Shown here: in pieces, positions 1 to 8,988 of the stretch
Layout: each line of letters begins with the position of its first letter
Position numbering within the stretch: the first letter of the stretch is position 1
Origin: Dyella lutea
GTDB taxonomy: Bacteria; Pseudomonadota; Gammaproteobacteria; Xanthomonadales; Rhodanobacteraceae
NCBI RefSeq assembly: GCF_024158035.1
Contig: NZ_JAMZEK010000001.1
Location: forward strand, 248,001 to 312,000
Length of the DNA stretch: 64,000 nucleotides
Direction of reading: 5' to 3'
Notes under the pieces: model-generated
Database searches by the model: none
What the model saw: the letters and a program-made list of their open reading frames with translations, nothing else
Told to the model about the DNA's origin: nothing
Made by a program: the position numbers and the translations under genes

Positions 1-110
1 GCATCGTCACCACCTCGCGCGGGCGGCTGCTGCTGCGTATTATCGCCATGTGCTTCGATGCCTATCTGGATGCCGGCGCGCCGCCTACCCGTTATTCGCG
101 CGCGATCTGA
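1..110 (+). CDS. hemN: HemN, oxygen-independent coproporphyrinogen III oxidase (C-terminal end only)
   Basis: Only the last 35 codons lie in the window, read from base 3 to the TGA at 108-110. They encode GRLLLRIIAMCFDAYL followed by a short tail ending YSRAI. This matches the C-terminus of HemN, where E. coli has GRLLIRNICMCFDTYL and a terminal FSRVI. HemN is the radical-SAM enzyme that makes protoporphyrinogen precursors without oxygen, so it supplies haem for anaerobic respiration. Its position 31 bp before the FNR-type regulator is typical of denitrifying gammaproteobacteria. The rest of the gene and its promoter are outside the window. Confidence 0.8.
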   Translation, partial: IVTTSRGRLLLRIIAMCFDAYLDAGAPPTRYSRAI

Positions 111-141
111 CGCCATGGATCTTCGAGAGGCTGTACCCACG

Positions 142-903
142 ATGCGTTCCGATACGCGGGCCGGTCGCCTGCCCGATCCACCCAGTCCGATCGCCGACGA
201 CGGCGACGCCATCCGTTTCTGTCGCACCTGTGCGTTCGCCGGTGCGTGCCTGGCGGTGGGCTACGGCAAGCCCGAGCTGGAGGCGCTGCACTGCCTGGTC
301 GAGCACGTCGGCCCCTACCGCACCGGCGACCACGTGTTCCGCACCGGCGACCCGTTCCGCGCGATCTTCGCCGTGCGCGCCGGCACGGTGAAAACCAGCC
401 TGGTGGATCGCGAAGGCCGCGAACAGGTGCTTGGCTTCTACCTGCCGGGCGAGGTGATCGGCCTCAACGCGATCTACCCCGAGCAGTTTCCCTGCGATGC
501 GATCGCGCTGGAGAACGCGCAGTTCTGCCGTTTCTCGTTCCCGGCGATGAGTGCGCTGGCCACCCGTATGCCGGCGGTGCAGCAGCACCTGTTCCGCCTG
601 CTCAGCAAGGAGTTGGGCACGGCCAGCCTGCTGGCCGGCGACCACAGCGCCGACGAGCGCGTGGCTGCCTTCCTCTGCGACCTGGGCAGCCGTTACGCGG
701 CACGCGGTTTCTCCGGCACGCGTTTCGCGCTGAGCATGTCTCGCGGCGACATCGCCAACTACCTGCGGCTGGCCTCGGAGACCGTCAGCCGCGTGCTCAC
801 CCGCTTCCGCAGCCAGGACCTGATCGCGCTGGAAGGCCGGCAGGTCGAACTGCTGGACGCGGACGCGCTGCACCGGCTGGGCGAAGGCCTGCTGCCGGGC
901 TGA
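142..903 (+). CDS. fnr: FNR/Anr-type oxygen-sensing transcription regulator
   Basis: Crp/Fnr-family activator of 253 residues (E. coli FNR has 250). Cys27, Cys30 and Cys36 form the C-x2-C-x5-C pattern of FNR, and Cys129 aligns with FNR Cys122. All four ligands for an oxygen-labile [4Fe-4S] cluster therefore appear present. The cyclic-nucleotide-binding-like beta barrel follows, and the C-terminal helix-turn-helix carries SRGDIANYLRLASETVSR, with the E-x2-SR recognition motif that reads TTGAT half-sites. ATG at 142 is preferred because GAGAGG lies upstream at 125-130. ATG codons at 115 and 58 remain open, and 58 would overlap hemN. It is the obvious candidate to bind the palindromes found upstream of many genes here, although an NO-sensing Dnr encoded elsewhere may share those sites. 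Confidence 0.9.
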   Translation: MRSDTRAGRLPDPPSPIADDGDAIRFCRTCAFAGACLAVGYGKPELEALHCLVEHVGPYRTGDHVFRTGDPFRAIFAVRAGTVKTSLVDREGREQVLGFYLPGEVIGLNAIYPEQFPCDAIALENAQFCRFSFPAMSALATRMPAVQQHLFRLLSKELGTASLLAGDHSADERVAAFLCDLGSRYAARGFSGTRFALSMSRGDIANYLRLASETVSRVLTRFRSQDLIALEGRQVELLDADALHRLGEGLLPG

Positions 904-913
904 GACCCCTGCG

Positions 914-927
914 CTGATCTGGATCAG
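914..927 (+). promoter_or_regulatory. FNR/Dnr-type box upstream of nnrS
   Basis: CTGAT-CTGG-ATCAG is a perfect inverted repeat matching the FNR/Dnr consensus TTGAT-N4-ATCAA except for the outer base of each arm. Its centre is 63 bp before the preferred ATG at 984. Confidence 0.75.
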
Positions 928-983
928 GGTGCCGGCAACGCCCGGCGCCGAGCATGCGGCTTTCCGCCGACAGGCCCAGGCCG

Positions 984-2222
984 ATGTCCGATCTTTCCCT
1001 ACCCGCGCGACCCGCCCCCTGGTCGCCGGCGGTGCTGGCCCAGGCGCCGCACCGGCTGCTGTTCCTGGCCGGCGCCTGCACGGTGCTGACCAGCATGGCG
1101 TGGTGGGCGCTGGAACTGGGTGCGCTGCGCTTCGGCTGGACGGCCTGGCCGCAGCCGCCGGTGCCGCCGGCCTGGGGCCACGCCCTGCTGACCGCGTACG
1201 GGATGCTGCCGCTGTTCATGTTCGGCTTCCTGCTGACCGTGTTCCCGCGCTGGCTGGATCGCCCCGCGCTGCCGCGCCTGCGCTACGTGCCGGTAGCCGG
1301 CTCGGTGTTCGGCGGCTATGCGCTGGCGCACGCTGGCTTGCTGGGCAGCCTGCCGCTGCTGCGCTTCGGCGTCGCACTGATGCTGGTCGGCTACGGGCTG
1401 GCGCTGCTGCCGCTGGCCGGCGTGCTGCATGCCGCGACAGCGCGCAACGCCCACGCATGGTCGTGCCTGGCGGGGCTGGGCGTGGGAGCGCTCGGGCTGG
1501 CCGCCGGGCTGGCCGTGCTGTGCGGTGCGCCGGCGGCGTGGATGCCGCTGGCGATCCGCCTGGGCGTGTTCGGCTTCCTGCTGCCGGTGTACTTCAGCGT
1601 GTGCCACCGGATGATCCCGTTCTTCAGCGCCAACGTGGTGCCTGGCTACCGCATGGTGCGCCCGCGCTGGAGCCTGCCCGCGGCCTGGGCGCTGCTGCTC
1701 GCGCACATCGCGCTGGAAGCGGCCGGCGCCAGCGCCTGGCGCTGGCTGGCCGACTTGCCGCTGGCGCTGCTGTTCGGCTGGCACGCGCTGGCCTGGCAGC
1801 CGTGGAAGGCCCGGCGTCCCGGCCTGCTGTTCGCGCTGCACCTGGCGTTCGCCTGGCTGCCGGTGGCGATGGCGCTGTTCGCGGCACAGAGCCTGTGGCT
1901 GGCGCTGCGCGGCGAGGCGGTGCTCGGCCTGGTGCCGCTGCACGTGCTGACCATCGGCTACTTCGGCTCGATGCTGGTGGCGATGGTCACCCGCGTCACC
2001 CAGGGTCATGCCGGCCGCCTGCTGCAGATGGGCGCGGTGCCGTGGCTGTGCTTCATCTCGCTGCAGTGCGTGCTGGCGCTGCGCGTGCGCGCCGAGCTGG
2101 GCGCGGACGGCTACCGCTGGCTGGTGTTCGCGGCAGTCGGCTGGCTGCTGGCGTTCGCTCCCTGGGTGCTGCGCTCGGCCTGGATCTATCTGACCCCGCG
2201 CGCCGACGGCCGCCCGGGGTGA
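984..2222 (+). CDS. nnrS: NnrS family haem/copper membrane protein
   Basis: The product has 412 residues and is almost entirely hydrophobic, with about 12 predicted membrane segments. It has the NnrS signature region [19 protein letters not shown] followed by LLTVFPRW, and later a segment rich in conserved His and Arg around [17 protein letters not shown]. NnrS proteins are inner-membrane haem/copper proteins induced during denitrification. They protect against NO-related stress, probably by limiting iron-nitrosyl complex formation, but their chemistry is unsettled. ATG at 984 ([10 protein letters not shown]) is preferred to ATG at 954 because it removes a polar leader and gives the box-to-start spacing seen at the other genes. 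An FNR/Dnr box precedes it. Confidence 0.82.
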   Translation: MSDLSLPARPAPWSPAVLAQAPHRLLFLAGACTVLTSMAWWALELGALRFGWTAWPQPPVPPAWGHALLTAYGMLPLFMFGFLLTVFPRWLDRPALPRLRYVPVAGSVFGGYALAHAGLLGSLPLLRFGVALMLVGYGLALLPLAGVLHAATARNAHAWSCLAGLGVGALGLAAGLAVLCGAPAAWMPLAIRLGVFGFLLPVYFSVCHRMIPFFSANVVPGYRMVRPRWSLPAAWALLLAHIALEAAGASAWRWLADLPLALLFGWHALAWQPWKARRPGLLFALHLAFAWLPVAMALFAAQSLWLALRGEAVLGLVPLHVLTIGYFGSMLVAMVTRVTQGHAGRLLQMGAVPWLCFISLQCVLALRVRAELGADGYRWLVFAAVGWLLAFAPWVLRSAWIYLTPRADGRPG

Positions 2223-2271
2223 ACTAGCCGGCTGTGGCAGCTTGTCGCAGCCCAGGCGTATTCTTTTGCGA

Positions 2272-2285
2272 CTGATCTGTATCAG
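2272..2285 (+). promoter_or_regulatory. FNR/Dnr-type box upstream of nirK
   Basis: CTGAT-CTGT-ATCAG lies between nnrS and nirK, centred 65 bp before the nirK ATG. TAACCT at 2307-2312 is placed as a -10 element would be if the box is centred at -41.5. Confidence 0.78.
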
Positions 2286-2343
2286 GGGCGCCGTACGGCG
2301 CCTGCCTAACCTGTTCGTCACGGATAACGAAGGGGAAAAGATC

Positions 2344-3876
2344 ATGTCCACGCTGTTGCGCACCCTGCTGGCCACGGCCAGCGCCCTGGCGATCGCCGCC
2401 TGTTCGGGCAAGCCCGATGCCGCCACCCCCACCACCGGCGCCGCGCCACCGCAGGCGGCCGCGCAGAGCGGCATCCCCGGCGACTTCGGCCCACCGCAGG
2501 GCGCGCCGATCCACGCGGTGCTGACCAGCCCGCCGAACGTGCCGCCGCCGATCCACCGCAACTATCCGGCCAAGGTCATCGTCGACCTGGAAGTGATCGA
2601 GAAGGAGATGCCGATCTCCGAAGGCGTCACCTACACCTACTGGACCTTCGGCGGCACCGTGCCGGGCAGCTTCATCCGCGTACGCCAGGGCGACACGGTG
2701 GAGTTCCACCTGAAGAACTCGCCCGACTCCAAGATGCCGCACAACATCGACCTGCACGGCGTCACCGGCCCGGGCGGCGGCGCAGCCTCCAGCTTCACCG
2801 CGCCTGGCCACGAGTCGCAGTTCACCTTCAAGGCGCTCAACCAGGGCGTGTACGTGTATCACTGCGCCACCGCGCCGGTGGGCATGCACATCGCCAACGG
2901 CATGTACGGGCTGATCCTGGTGGAGCCGCCGGAAGGCATGCCCAAGGTCGACCACGAGTACTACGTGATGCAGGGCGACTTCTACACGGTGGGCAAGTAC
3001 CGCGAGAAGGGCCACCAGGCCTTCGACATGGACAAGGCGATCGACGAGAAGCCGACCTACGTGCTGTTCAACGGCCACGAAGGCGCGCTCACCGGCGACA
3101 AGGCGCTCACCGCCAAGGTCGGCGAGACGGTGCGGCTTTTCGTCGGCAACGGCGGTCCGAACCTGGTGTCCAGCTTCCACGTGATCGGCGAGATCTTCGA
3201 CACCGTGCGGCAGGAAGGCGGCACGGTCGAGCAGCACAACGTGCAGACCACGCTGATCCCGTCGGGCGGCGCCGCGATGGTCGAGTTCAGGACCCAGGTG
3301 CCGGGCAGCTACGTGCTGGTGGACCACTCGATCTTCCGCGCCTTCAACAAGGGCGCGCTGGGCATCCTCAAGGTGGACGGCCCGGAGAACAAGGCAATCT
3401 ACTCGGGCAAGGAGGTCGACTCGGTGTACCTCGGCGACCGCGCCGAGCCGAACCTGCACGCGGTGGCCACTGCCGCGAAGGCCAACGCCGCCGGCACGCT
3501 GAGCAAGGACGACCAGATCGCCGCCGGCAAGCAGCTGTTCACCGGCACCTGCTCGGTCTGCCACCAGGCCAACGGCGCCGGCCTGCCCAGCGTGTTCCCG
3601 CCGCTGGCCAAGTCGGACTACGTCGCGAAGCTGGCCGGCAAGGACAAGGACGCGCTGATCGCGATCCCGCTGCACGGCCTCAACGGCAAGGTCACCGTCA
3701 ACGGCGTCGAGTACGACTCGGTGATGCCGCCGATGACCCAGCTCACCGACGACGAGGTGGCCAACATCCTCACCTACGTGCTCAACAGCTGGGACAACCC
3801 CGGCGGCCAGGTGACCAAGGACGAGGTGACCAAGGTGCGCGCCACGCCGGCGCCTGCCGCGGGCGGGGAGCACTGA
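2344..3876 (+). CDS. nirK: Copper-containing nitrite reductase with fused C-terminal cytochrome c domain
   Basis: Reduces nitrite to nitric oxide in the periplasm. The 510-residue protein starts with a lipoprotein-type signal (IAAC, Cys20), so it may be membrane anchored. Two cupredoxin domains span roughly residues 60-345. The type 1 copper ligands are His133, Cys174, His182 and Met187. The type 2 copper ligands are His138, His173 and His328. Asp136 and His279 match the catalytic pair of the Alcaligenes enzyme. A cytochrome c domain follows at about 388-490, with CSVCH at 403-407 and a candidate axial Met in the VMPPM motif. This fused layout lets the tethered haem pass electrons to the type 1 copper. 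ATG at 2344 has a strong AAGGGGA ribosome-binding site; an upstream in-frame ATG at 2242 does not. First gene of a run with nirV, SCO and the next small gene. Confidence 0.95.
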   Translation: MSTLLRTLLATASALAIAACSGKPDAATPTTGAAPPQAAAQSGIPGDFGPPQGAPIHAVLTSPPNVPPPIHRNYPAKVIVDLEVIEKEMPISEGVTYTYWTFGGTVPGSFIRVRQGDTVEFHLKNSPDSKMPHNIDLHGVTGPGGGAASSFTAPGHESQFTFKALNQGVYVYHCATAPVGMHIANGMYGLILVEPPEGMPKVDHEYYVMQGDFYTVGKYREKGHQAFDMDKAIDEKPTYVLFNGHEGALTGDKALTAKVGETVRLFVGNGGPNLVSSFHVIGEIFDTVRQEGGTVEQHNVQTTLIPSGGAAMVEFRTQVPGSYVLVDHSIFRAFNKGALGILKVDGPENKAIYSGKEVDSVYLGDRAEPNLHAVATAAKANAAGTLSKDDQIAAGKQLFTGTCSVCHQANGAGLPSVFPPLAKSDYVAKLAGKDKDALIAIPLHGLNGKVTVNGVEYDSVMPPMTQLTDDEVANILTYVLNSWDNPGGQVTKDEVTKVRATPAPAAGGEH

Positions 3877-3877
3877 G

Positions 3878-4660
3878 ATGCGCCGCCGGGCCATCGCGGC
3901 GGCCCTGCTGGCACTGGCCGTGGCCTGCGCCACGGCCAGCGCCGCCGAGTACGTGCCAATGCCCGGCGGGCGCTTCGCCAGCGTGCTGCCGGCCGACGGC
4001 AAGACCGCCCCGGCGCAGGTGGCGCCGTTCGCCCTGCGCACCGAACCGGTGACCAACGCCGAGTTCCTCGCCTTCGTGCGCCGCCACCCCGCGTGGCGGC
4101 GCGATCGCGTGCCGACCGTGTTCGCCGACGGCCGCTATCTCTCGCAGTGGGCCGGCCCGGACACGCTCGGTGCCGACGCGCTGCCGGCGCAGCCGGTGAC
4201 CCGGGTGAGCTGGTTCGCCGCCCAGGCCTACTGCGCGAGCGAACACGCCCGCCTGCCGAGCTGGTACGAGTGGGAGATGGCCGCCGCGGCCGATGCCACC
4301 CGCGCCGATGCGCGCAGCGACCCGGCCTGGCGCGAGCGCGTGCTGGACTGGTACAGCCGCCCGTCCGGCCACGCCTTGCCCGCCATCGGCGGCCCGCCCG
4401 ACCTGCACGGCGTGCGCGACCTCAACGGCCTGGTGTGGGAATGGGTCGACGACTTCAACGCGCTGCTGGTGGGCAGCGACAGCCGCGACCAGGACGGCGC
4501 CGACAAGCTGAAGTTCTGCGGCGCCGGCGCGATCAGCATGGAGCAGAAGGAGAACTACGCCACGCTGATGCGCATCGCCATGCTCTCCTCGCTGAAGGCC
4601 ACCGACACCACCGCCAACCTGGGCTTCCGCTGCGCGCGGCCCATCGGGGAAACGCCATGA
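3878..4660 (+). CDS. nirV: NirV-like formylglycine-generating-enzyme-fold protein
   Basis: The 260-residue protein has a signal peptide ending near ASA (about residue 23) followed by a SUMF1/FGE-type fold. Recognisable elements are the start EYVPMPGGRF, the helix EPVTNAEFLAF, VSWFAAQAYCASEHARLPS, and the end LGFRCARP. NirV proteins are encoded directly after nirK in Rhodobacter and other denitrifiers. No enzymatic activity has been shown for them, and a role in nitrite reductase maturation or electron supply is only suspected. The gene starts one base after the nirK stop and overlaps the next gene by ATGA, so it is almost certainly co-transcribed and translationally coupled. Confidence 0.85.
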   Translation: MRRRAIAAALLALAVACATASAAEYVPMPGGRFASVLPADGKTAPAQVAPFALRTEPVTNAEFLAFVRRHPAWRRDRVPTVFADGRYLSQWAGPDTLGADALPAQPVTRVSWFAAQAYCASEHARLPSWYEWEMAAAADATRADARSDPAWRERVLDWYSRPSGHALPAIGGPPDLHGVRDLNGLVWEWVDDFNALLVGSDSRDQDGADKLKFCGAGAISMEQKENYATLMRIAMLSSLKATDTTANLGFRCARPIGETP

Positions 4661-5220
4661 ACCGCCTGCTACTCCTGCTCTGCACCCTGTGCCTGGCGCT
4701 GCCGCTGCACGCCGCCGACGCGCTGCCTGGCGACTCGGTCTACCAGTTGCCGGTAACCCTCACCGACCAGGCCGGCCATGCCGCGCCACTGGCCGCGCGC
4801 CGCGGCCAGCCGCAGCTGGTCAGCATGTTCTACGCCTCGTGCACGATGGTCTGCCCGATGATCATCGAGACGATGAAGGCGACCCGCCACGCCGCCGGCG
4901 ATCCGGCCGCGCTGAAACTGCTGGCGGTGAGTTTCGATCCGGCCCGCGACAGCGTCGCCAGGCTCGCCGACTACGCCGGTCGTCACCAGCTCGATCCGCG
5001 CTGGTGGACACTGGCACGTGCGGAGCCGGCCGAGGTGCGGCCGCTGGCCGCGCTGCTCGGCGTGCAGTACCGGCAGCTGCCCGACGGCGACTTCAACCAC
5101 TCCAGCGTGCTGCTGCTGCTCGATGCCGACGGCCGCGTGGTGGCGCGCAGCACGATCATCGGCCGCACCGATCCCGACTTCGTCGCCGCCGTGCGCCGGC
5201 TCGCCGGAGGCCGGCCGTGA
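4657..5220 (+). CDS. SCO1/SenC/PrrC family copper chaperone
   Basis: The 187-residue protein has an N-terminal signal or anchor (about residues 1-20) and a thioredoxin-like SCO domain. The copper-binding CTMVC motif (Cys62, Cys66) and the conserved His148 in DFNHSS are present. SCO proteins deliver copper to, or reduce thiols in, copper enzymes such as the CuA centre of oxidases. Placed directly behind nirK-nirV, this copy probably serves maturation of the copper nitrite reductase, which is an inference from position. Start and stop overlap the neighbours by ATGA and GTGA. Confidence 0.88.
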   Translation: MNRLLLLLCTLCLALPLHAADALPGDSVYQLPVTLTDQAGHAAPLAARRGQPQLVSMFYASCTMVCPMIIETMKATRHAAGDPAALKLLAVSFDPARDSVARLADYAGRHQLDPRWWTLARAEPAEVRPLAALLGVQYRQLPDGDFNHSSVLLLLDADGRVVARSTIIGRTDPDFVAAVRRLAGGRP

Positions 5221-5678
5221 ACCGCGCCGCCCCGACCCTGGCGATGCTGCTGGCGCTGGGCCTATCCGCGCCGGTGCCCGCGCAGCACAGCCACCACGCG
5301 CAGCCCGCTGAGCCGGCGGCGCCCGCGCCGATGCCAGGCCAACGCTGGCCGGTCGACGCGGCGCTCGAGGACGGCATGGGCCGCATCCACGTGGCGCTGG
5401 ACGAACTGCGCCACTACGAGATGGGCCACATGGACGCCACGATGGCGCTGGATCGGGTCGGCCTGATCGAGCAGGCCGCCGCCGACATCTTCGCCAAGTG
5501 CAAGCTGCCGGAAGACCGCGACGCGGTGCTGCACCACATGCTGGTGCCGCTGCTCGCCGCCGCGCAGGCGCTGAAAGCACATCCGGACGACATGGCCCAG
5601 GTGCAGGCGATGCGCGACGCGGTCGCCGACTACCCGCGCTACTTCACCGATCCGGGTTGGGCGACGCCGGCGCACTGA
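5217..5678 (+). CDS. Small periplasmic protein, fourth gene of the nirK operon
   Basis: The 153-residue protein starts at GTG 5217, overlapping the SCO stop. A signal peptide ends near PVPAQ, followed by a His- and Pro-rich linker and then an all-helical domain with conserved-looking His and Met residues (GRIHVALDELRHYEMGHMDA). One Cys occurs in FAKCKLPED. The many His/Met residues suggest metal binding, but no recognised metal domain is visible. From memory it resembles small proteins labelled DnrO in xanthomonads, and I do not rely on that name. Translational coupling to the SCO gene suggests a role in nitrite reductase assembly or function. Confidence 0.7.
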   Translation: MNRAAPTLAMLLALGLSAPVPAQHSHHAQPAEPAAPAPMPGQRWPVDAALEDGMGRIHVALDELRHYEMGHMDATMALDRVGLIEQAAADIFAKCKLPEDRDAVLHHMLVPLLAAAQALKAHPDDMAQVQAMRDAVADYPRYFTDPGWATPAH

Positions 5679-5745
5679 GCGACCGTCTGCGTCGCCCGCC
5701 AGAACGCCGACTGCGACAACCCGTCCGACACCGGCTCACGCCGGG

Positions 5746-5759
5746 CTGATCCGGATCAG
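5746..5759 (+). promoter_or_regulatory. FNR/Dnr-type box upstream of the 100-residue Cys protein
   Basis: CTGAT-CCGG-ATCAG is a perfect palindrome centred 64 bp before the ATG at 5817, the same spacing as at nirK, fabA and norB. Confidence 0.75.
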
Positions 5760-5816
5760 CCCGGAGAACGCGCCGTCCGCCCAGCATGTCCGCCAACGTT
5801 CCCGCGGAGCGGCGAC

Positions 5817-6119
5817 ATGACCGACACCATCGAAGCCTGGCAATGCATCGGCTGCGGCCGCGTCGAGGCGCCGCAGACCTGCATCGGCGTGTGCCGCGAC
5901 CGCAAGGTGCAACTGGTCGGGCTGGCGGATTTCGAGCAGGCCCGCGCCGAGGCCGCCGCCCTGCGCGCGCGACTCGCCGACGTCCACGCACACCTGCAGC
6001 GCTTTGTCCTGGCCACACCGAACGAAGGCCGCTGGGAGGCCGCGTGGCTGGCGCTGCAGGCGCAGCTGCGCGAGGTGCTGGGTTCACTGACGGACGTGGT
6101 GATGCCGCCCGCCGGCTAG
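5817..6119 (+). CDS. Small Cys-rich protein of the predicted FNR/Dnr regulon, function unknown
   Basis: A 100-residue cytoplasmic protein. Its N-terminal third holds CIGCG, then Cys at QTCIGVC, giving C-x2-C and C-x3-C pairs (Cys10, Cys13, Cys22, Cys26) able to bind zinc or an iron-sulphur cluster. The remainder is a long amphipathic helix (DFEQARAEAAALRARLADVH) and a second helix. No domain is recognised. It is monocistronic, with its own FNR/Dnr box, between the nirK operon and pdxB. A regulatory or metal-handling role in denitrification is only inferred. Confidence 0.75.
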   Translation: MTDTIEAWQCIGCGRVEAPQTCIGVCRDRKVQLVGLADFEQARAEAAALRARLADVHAHLQRFVLATPNEGRWEAAWLALQAQLREVLGSLTDVVMPPAG

Positions 6120-6186
6120 CCCCTGCGCCACCGCGCCGGGCCACCTATCATGGCGCCCGCCGATACGGCGCTGGACACGGTGCGCG

Positions 6187-7338
6187 ATGAAGATCCTGGT
6201 CGACGAAAACATGCCGCTGGCGCGCGAACTGTTCGCCGGCTTCGGCGAGGTGGTGGCGCGGCCCGGCCGCGGTCTGGCGGCCGACGACGTGCGCGATGCC
6301 GACGTGCTGCTGGTGCGCTCGGTCACCCGGGTCGACGAAGCACTGCTCGCCGGCTCGCGCGTGCGCTTCGTCGGCACCGCCACCATCGGCACCGACCACG
6401 TCGACCTCGACTGGCTGCGCGCGCAGGGCATCGCTTTCGCCAGCGCACCGGGCTGCAACGCGATGTCGGTGGTCGATTACGTCGCCAGCGCCCTGCTGGA
6501 GCTGGCCGACCGCCACGGCTTCGCGCTGGCCGGCAAGCGCGCGGGCATCGTCGGGCTGGGCAACGTCGGCTCGCGTCTGCAGCGGCGGCTGCGGGCGATG
6601 GGGCTCGACGTGCTCGCCTGCGATCCGCCGCTGGCCGATGCCGGTTGCACCGGGCTGGTCGACATGGACGCGATCGCCGGCTGCGACATCGTCAGCTTCC
6701 ACACCCCGCTGGTCCGCGACGGCGCGCATCCGAGCTTCCACCTCGGCGATGCGGTGTTCCTCGCCCGCCTGAAACCCGGTGCGATCCTGCTCAACACCTC
6801 GCGCGGCGCCGTGGTCGACAACGTCGCGCTGCTGGCCGCGCTGGAACGACGCGACGACCTGCACGTGGTGCTCGACGTATGGGAAGGCGAGCCACTGGTC
6901 GATCGCCGGCTCGCCGCGCGGGTCGCGCTGGCCACGCCGCACATCGCCGGCTATTCGTACGACGGCAAGCTGCGCGGCACCTGGATGCTGTACGAAGCGC
7001 TCTGCGCCTTCCTCGGCCAGCCGCCGACGATGACGCTGGCGTCGCTGGTGCCCGAGTCTGCGCGGTGCGTGCTCGACGTGGCCCGGCTGGCGCCGCGGCG
7101 CGCGCTGGACCTGATGCGCGCGGCCTGGCGCATCACCGACGACGACGACGCCTTCCGCGCCACCCTCGATGCCGACGACGACACGCGCGCGGCCGCGTTC
7201 GACCGGCTGCGCAAGCAGTACCCGCTGCGTCGCGAGTTCGCCACGGTGGAGCTGGTTCACGACGAATCACTCGCTGCACGCCTGCCGGCCGACGAACGGG
7301 CGATGCTGCGCGCACAGGGCTTTGCCTGCGTCGATTGA
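6187..7338 (+). CDS. pdxB: Erythronate-4-phosphate dehydrogenase
   Basis: A 383-residue D-2-hydroxyacid dehydrogenase of the PdxB subfamily, starting MKILVDENMPLARELF as typical for PdxB. The NAD-binding Rossmann motif is GIVGLGNVGSRL (about residues 119-130). The catalytic Arg is in NTSRGAVVDN, a Glu in WEGEP, and the His in ATPHIAGYS. A C-terminal PdxB dimerisation region follows. The enzyme oxidises 4-phosphoerythronate in pyridoxal 5'-phosphate synthesis. It shows no obvious link to its denitrification neighbours and has no FNR-type box. Confidence 0.92.
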   Translation: MKILVDENMPLARELFAGFGEVVARPGRGLAADDVRDADVLLVRSVTRVDEALLAGSRVRFVGTATIGTDHVDLDWLRAQGIAFASAPGCNAMSVVDYVASALLELADRHGFALAGKRAGIVGLGNVGSRLQRRLRAMGLDVLACDPPLADAGCTGLVDMDAIAGCDIVSFHTPLVRDGAHPSFHLGDAVFLARLKPGAILLNTSRGAVVDNVALLAALERRDDLHVVLDVWEGEPLVDRRLAARVALATPHIAGYSYDGKLRGTWMLYEALCAFLGQPPTMTLASLVPESARCVLDVARLAPRRALDLMRAAWRITDDDDAFRATLDADDDTRAAAFDRLRKQYPLRREFATVELVHDESLAARLPADERAMLRAQGFACVD

Positions 7339-7351
7339 GCGCGGGCGCCGG

Positions 7352-7365
7352 CTGACCTGGATGAG
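7352..7365 (+). promoter_or_regulatory. Degenerate FNR/Dnr-like box before the DUF2249 gene
   Basis: CTGAC-CTGG-ATGAG keeps the spacing of the palindrome but the right arm carries G for C. Its centre is about 41 bp before the ATG at 7400, so a transcript driven from it would be nearly leaderless. This is weaker than the other boxes. Confidence 0.35.
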
Positions 7366-7399
7366 CGCCGCGCGACGCGCCGCGCGCTGCAATGGCGTC

Positions 7400-7639
7400 A
7401 TGCCCGTCGAACTCGACCTGCGCCACCTTTGCGCCCCCGAGCCCATGCTGCGCGCGCTCGCTGCCGCCGGCGAACTGGCGCCGGGCGCCTCGCTGGCGAT
7501 CATCGCGCCGCGACTGCCGCGTCCGCTGTTGATGGAGCTGGCCCAGCTCGGCTTCGACGCCGAGCCGGAGGCCGCCGCGGCGGATGGCAGCGTGCGGGTG
7601 CACATCCGTCGCCCCTGCGATGACCAAGCTGCGGCTTGA
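7400..7639 (+). CDS. DUF2249-like small protein
   Basis: A 79-residue protein with the TusA-like beta-alpha layout of DUF2249 domains: ELDLRHLCAPEPMLRALAA, then an APGASLAII strand, then a second helix LLMELAQLGF. DUF2249 proteins often sit beside NnrS-like or haem-copper-oxidase-like genes in denitrifiers, and their biochemical role is unknown. The start at 7400 gives the domain alone; an in-frame ATG at 7361 would add 13 Arg-rich residues. The stop overlaps the start region of the following membrane-protein gene (ATG 7620), which suggests translational coupling. Confidence 0.65.
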   Translation: MPVELDLRHLCAPEPMLRALAAAGELAPGASLAIIAPRLPRPLLMELAQLGFDAEPEAAAADGSVRVHIRRPCDDQAAA

Positions 7640-8927
7640 GCAGGCGCCGGCAGCGACGCTGCCGCTGCGCTTCCTGCTCGCCATGCCGTGCTGGGGCATC
7701 GTCGGCGGCGCGTTGCTGATGCTCGACGGCGACGCTGCGCTGCGCGTGCGCTGGCATCCGGCCACGCTGGCGCTGGTGCACGTGTGGACGCTCGGCGTGC
7801 TGGGCAACGCGATGATCGGCAGCGTGCTGCAGTTCCTGCCCGCCGCCGCGGGTGCCCCTTTGCGTGGCGCGCGCCACGCACCGTGGCTGCACGGGGCGTG
7901 GAACCTTGGCGCCCTGCTGCTGGTGATCGGGCTGCATCGTGGCGACCGTATCGCGCTGGCCACCGCCGGCGTGCTGCTGCCGCTGGCCTTGCTGGGACTG
8001 GGGGCGATGACGCTGCCCGGCCTGCTCAAGGCCGCGGGTGAACGGCTGCTGCGCGTCGGTCTCGGCACCGCGCTGGGTTACGGCATCGCGACCGCGCTGG
8101 CCGGCGGCCTGCTGGCGTGGCGGCTGGCCGGATATGGCCGGTGGCCGCTGGCGCTGGTCGATGTGCACGCGGCGTTCGGCGTACTGGGCTGGATGATCGC
8201 GCTGCTGGCCGCGGTGGCGCGGGTGGTGATGCCGATGTTCCAGGGCACTGGACGGGTGGCCACACCGGTGCAGGCCGGCTGGCTCGCCGCCGCGACCGTG
8301 GCGCTGCCGCTGGCGGCGGCCTGGCACCTGCACCGGCCGGACGGTGTTGCCTTGCCGTGGGTGGTTGCGTCGGGCGGCGGCGCCTTCGCGCTGGCCGCGC
8401 TGGCGCTGCAGTGGCCGGTGCCCGGCGAGCGACGACACGCGCTGTATCGGCACTGGCGGCTCGGCCTGGCCGCCCTCGTGGCCGCGGCCGTCGCGCTGGC
8501 GGGCGGCGCCGGCATGCTCGCCGGCGCGCTGGGGCTGGGTATCGGCATGCCGCTGCTGGTCGCCTCGATGACGCTGGAGATCGTGCCGTTCGTGGCCTGG
8601 ATCGACCTGCGTCGCCGGGTGCCGCGCGGCACGCGGATCCCGGGCGTGCAGCGTCTGCTGGACGAGCGGCAGAAGCAGGCGCTGCTCGCCGTCCATGGCA
8701 CCGCCGCCGTCTGGCTGCTGGCGGCCGTGCTGTGGCCGCAGCCCTGGCTGGCGCGCCTGGCCGGCGCGGCGCAGCTGGTGGCGTGGTTGCTGCATGCGCG
8801 GGCGCTGGCTGGATCGCTGCGCACCGCACGCGGATGTCTGCGGCGCCCGAACCGTACCGCCGCCCCCGTTGCCGGGGATCACCGCGTGCCCGTCGATGCG
8901 GCCCAGCCCGAGACCCCTCACGCCTGA
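7620..8927 (+). CDS. NnrS-like / haem-copper-oxidase-I-like polytopic membrane protein
   Basis: A 435-residue protein with about 12 hydrophobic segments. His residues sit at predicted membrane positions, for example [14 protein letters not shown] with [13 protein letters not shown], and [14 protein letters not shown]. The first resembles the H-x-L-G-x(n)-G pattern of NnrS, while the family also recalls subunit I of haem-copper oxidases. The C-terminus is a soluble tail rich in Pro and Arg. It overlaps the DUF2249 gene by 20 bases and is followed by fabA. A function in NO or haem handling is plausible from context but not shown by the sequence. Confidence 0.6.
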   Translation: MTKLRLEQAPAATLPLRFLLAMPCWGIVGGALLMLDGDAALRVRWHPATLALVHVWTLGVLGNAMIGSVLQFLPAAAGAPLRGARHAPWLHGAWNLGALLLVIGLHRGDRIALATAGVLLPLALLGLGAMTLPGLLKAAGERLLRVGLGTALGYGIATALAGGLLAWRLAGYGRWPLALVDVHAAFGVLGWMIALLAAVARVVMPMFQGTGRVATPVQAGWLAAATVALPLAAAWHLHRPDGVALPWVVASGGGAFALAALALQWPVPGERRHALYRHWRLGLAALVAAAVALAGGAGMLAGALGLGIGMPLLVASMTLEIVPFVAWIDLRRRVPRGTRIPGVQRLLDERQKQALLAVHGTAAVWLLAAVLWPQPWLARLAGAAQLVAWLLHARALAGSLRTARGCLRRPNRTAAPVAGDHRVPVDAAQPETPHA

Positions 8928-8988
8928 CGCCACACGAAGCCACCGGGACCCTCCACCGACCACTCGCCGCGCGGCCGCCCGTATCCGC

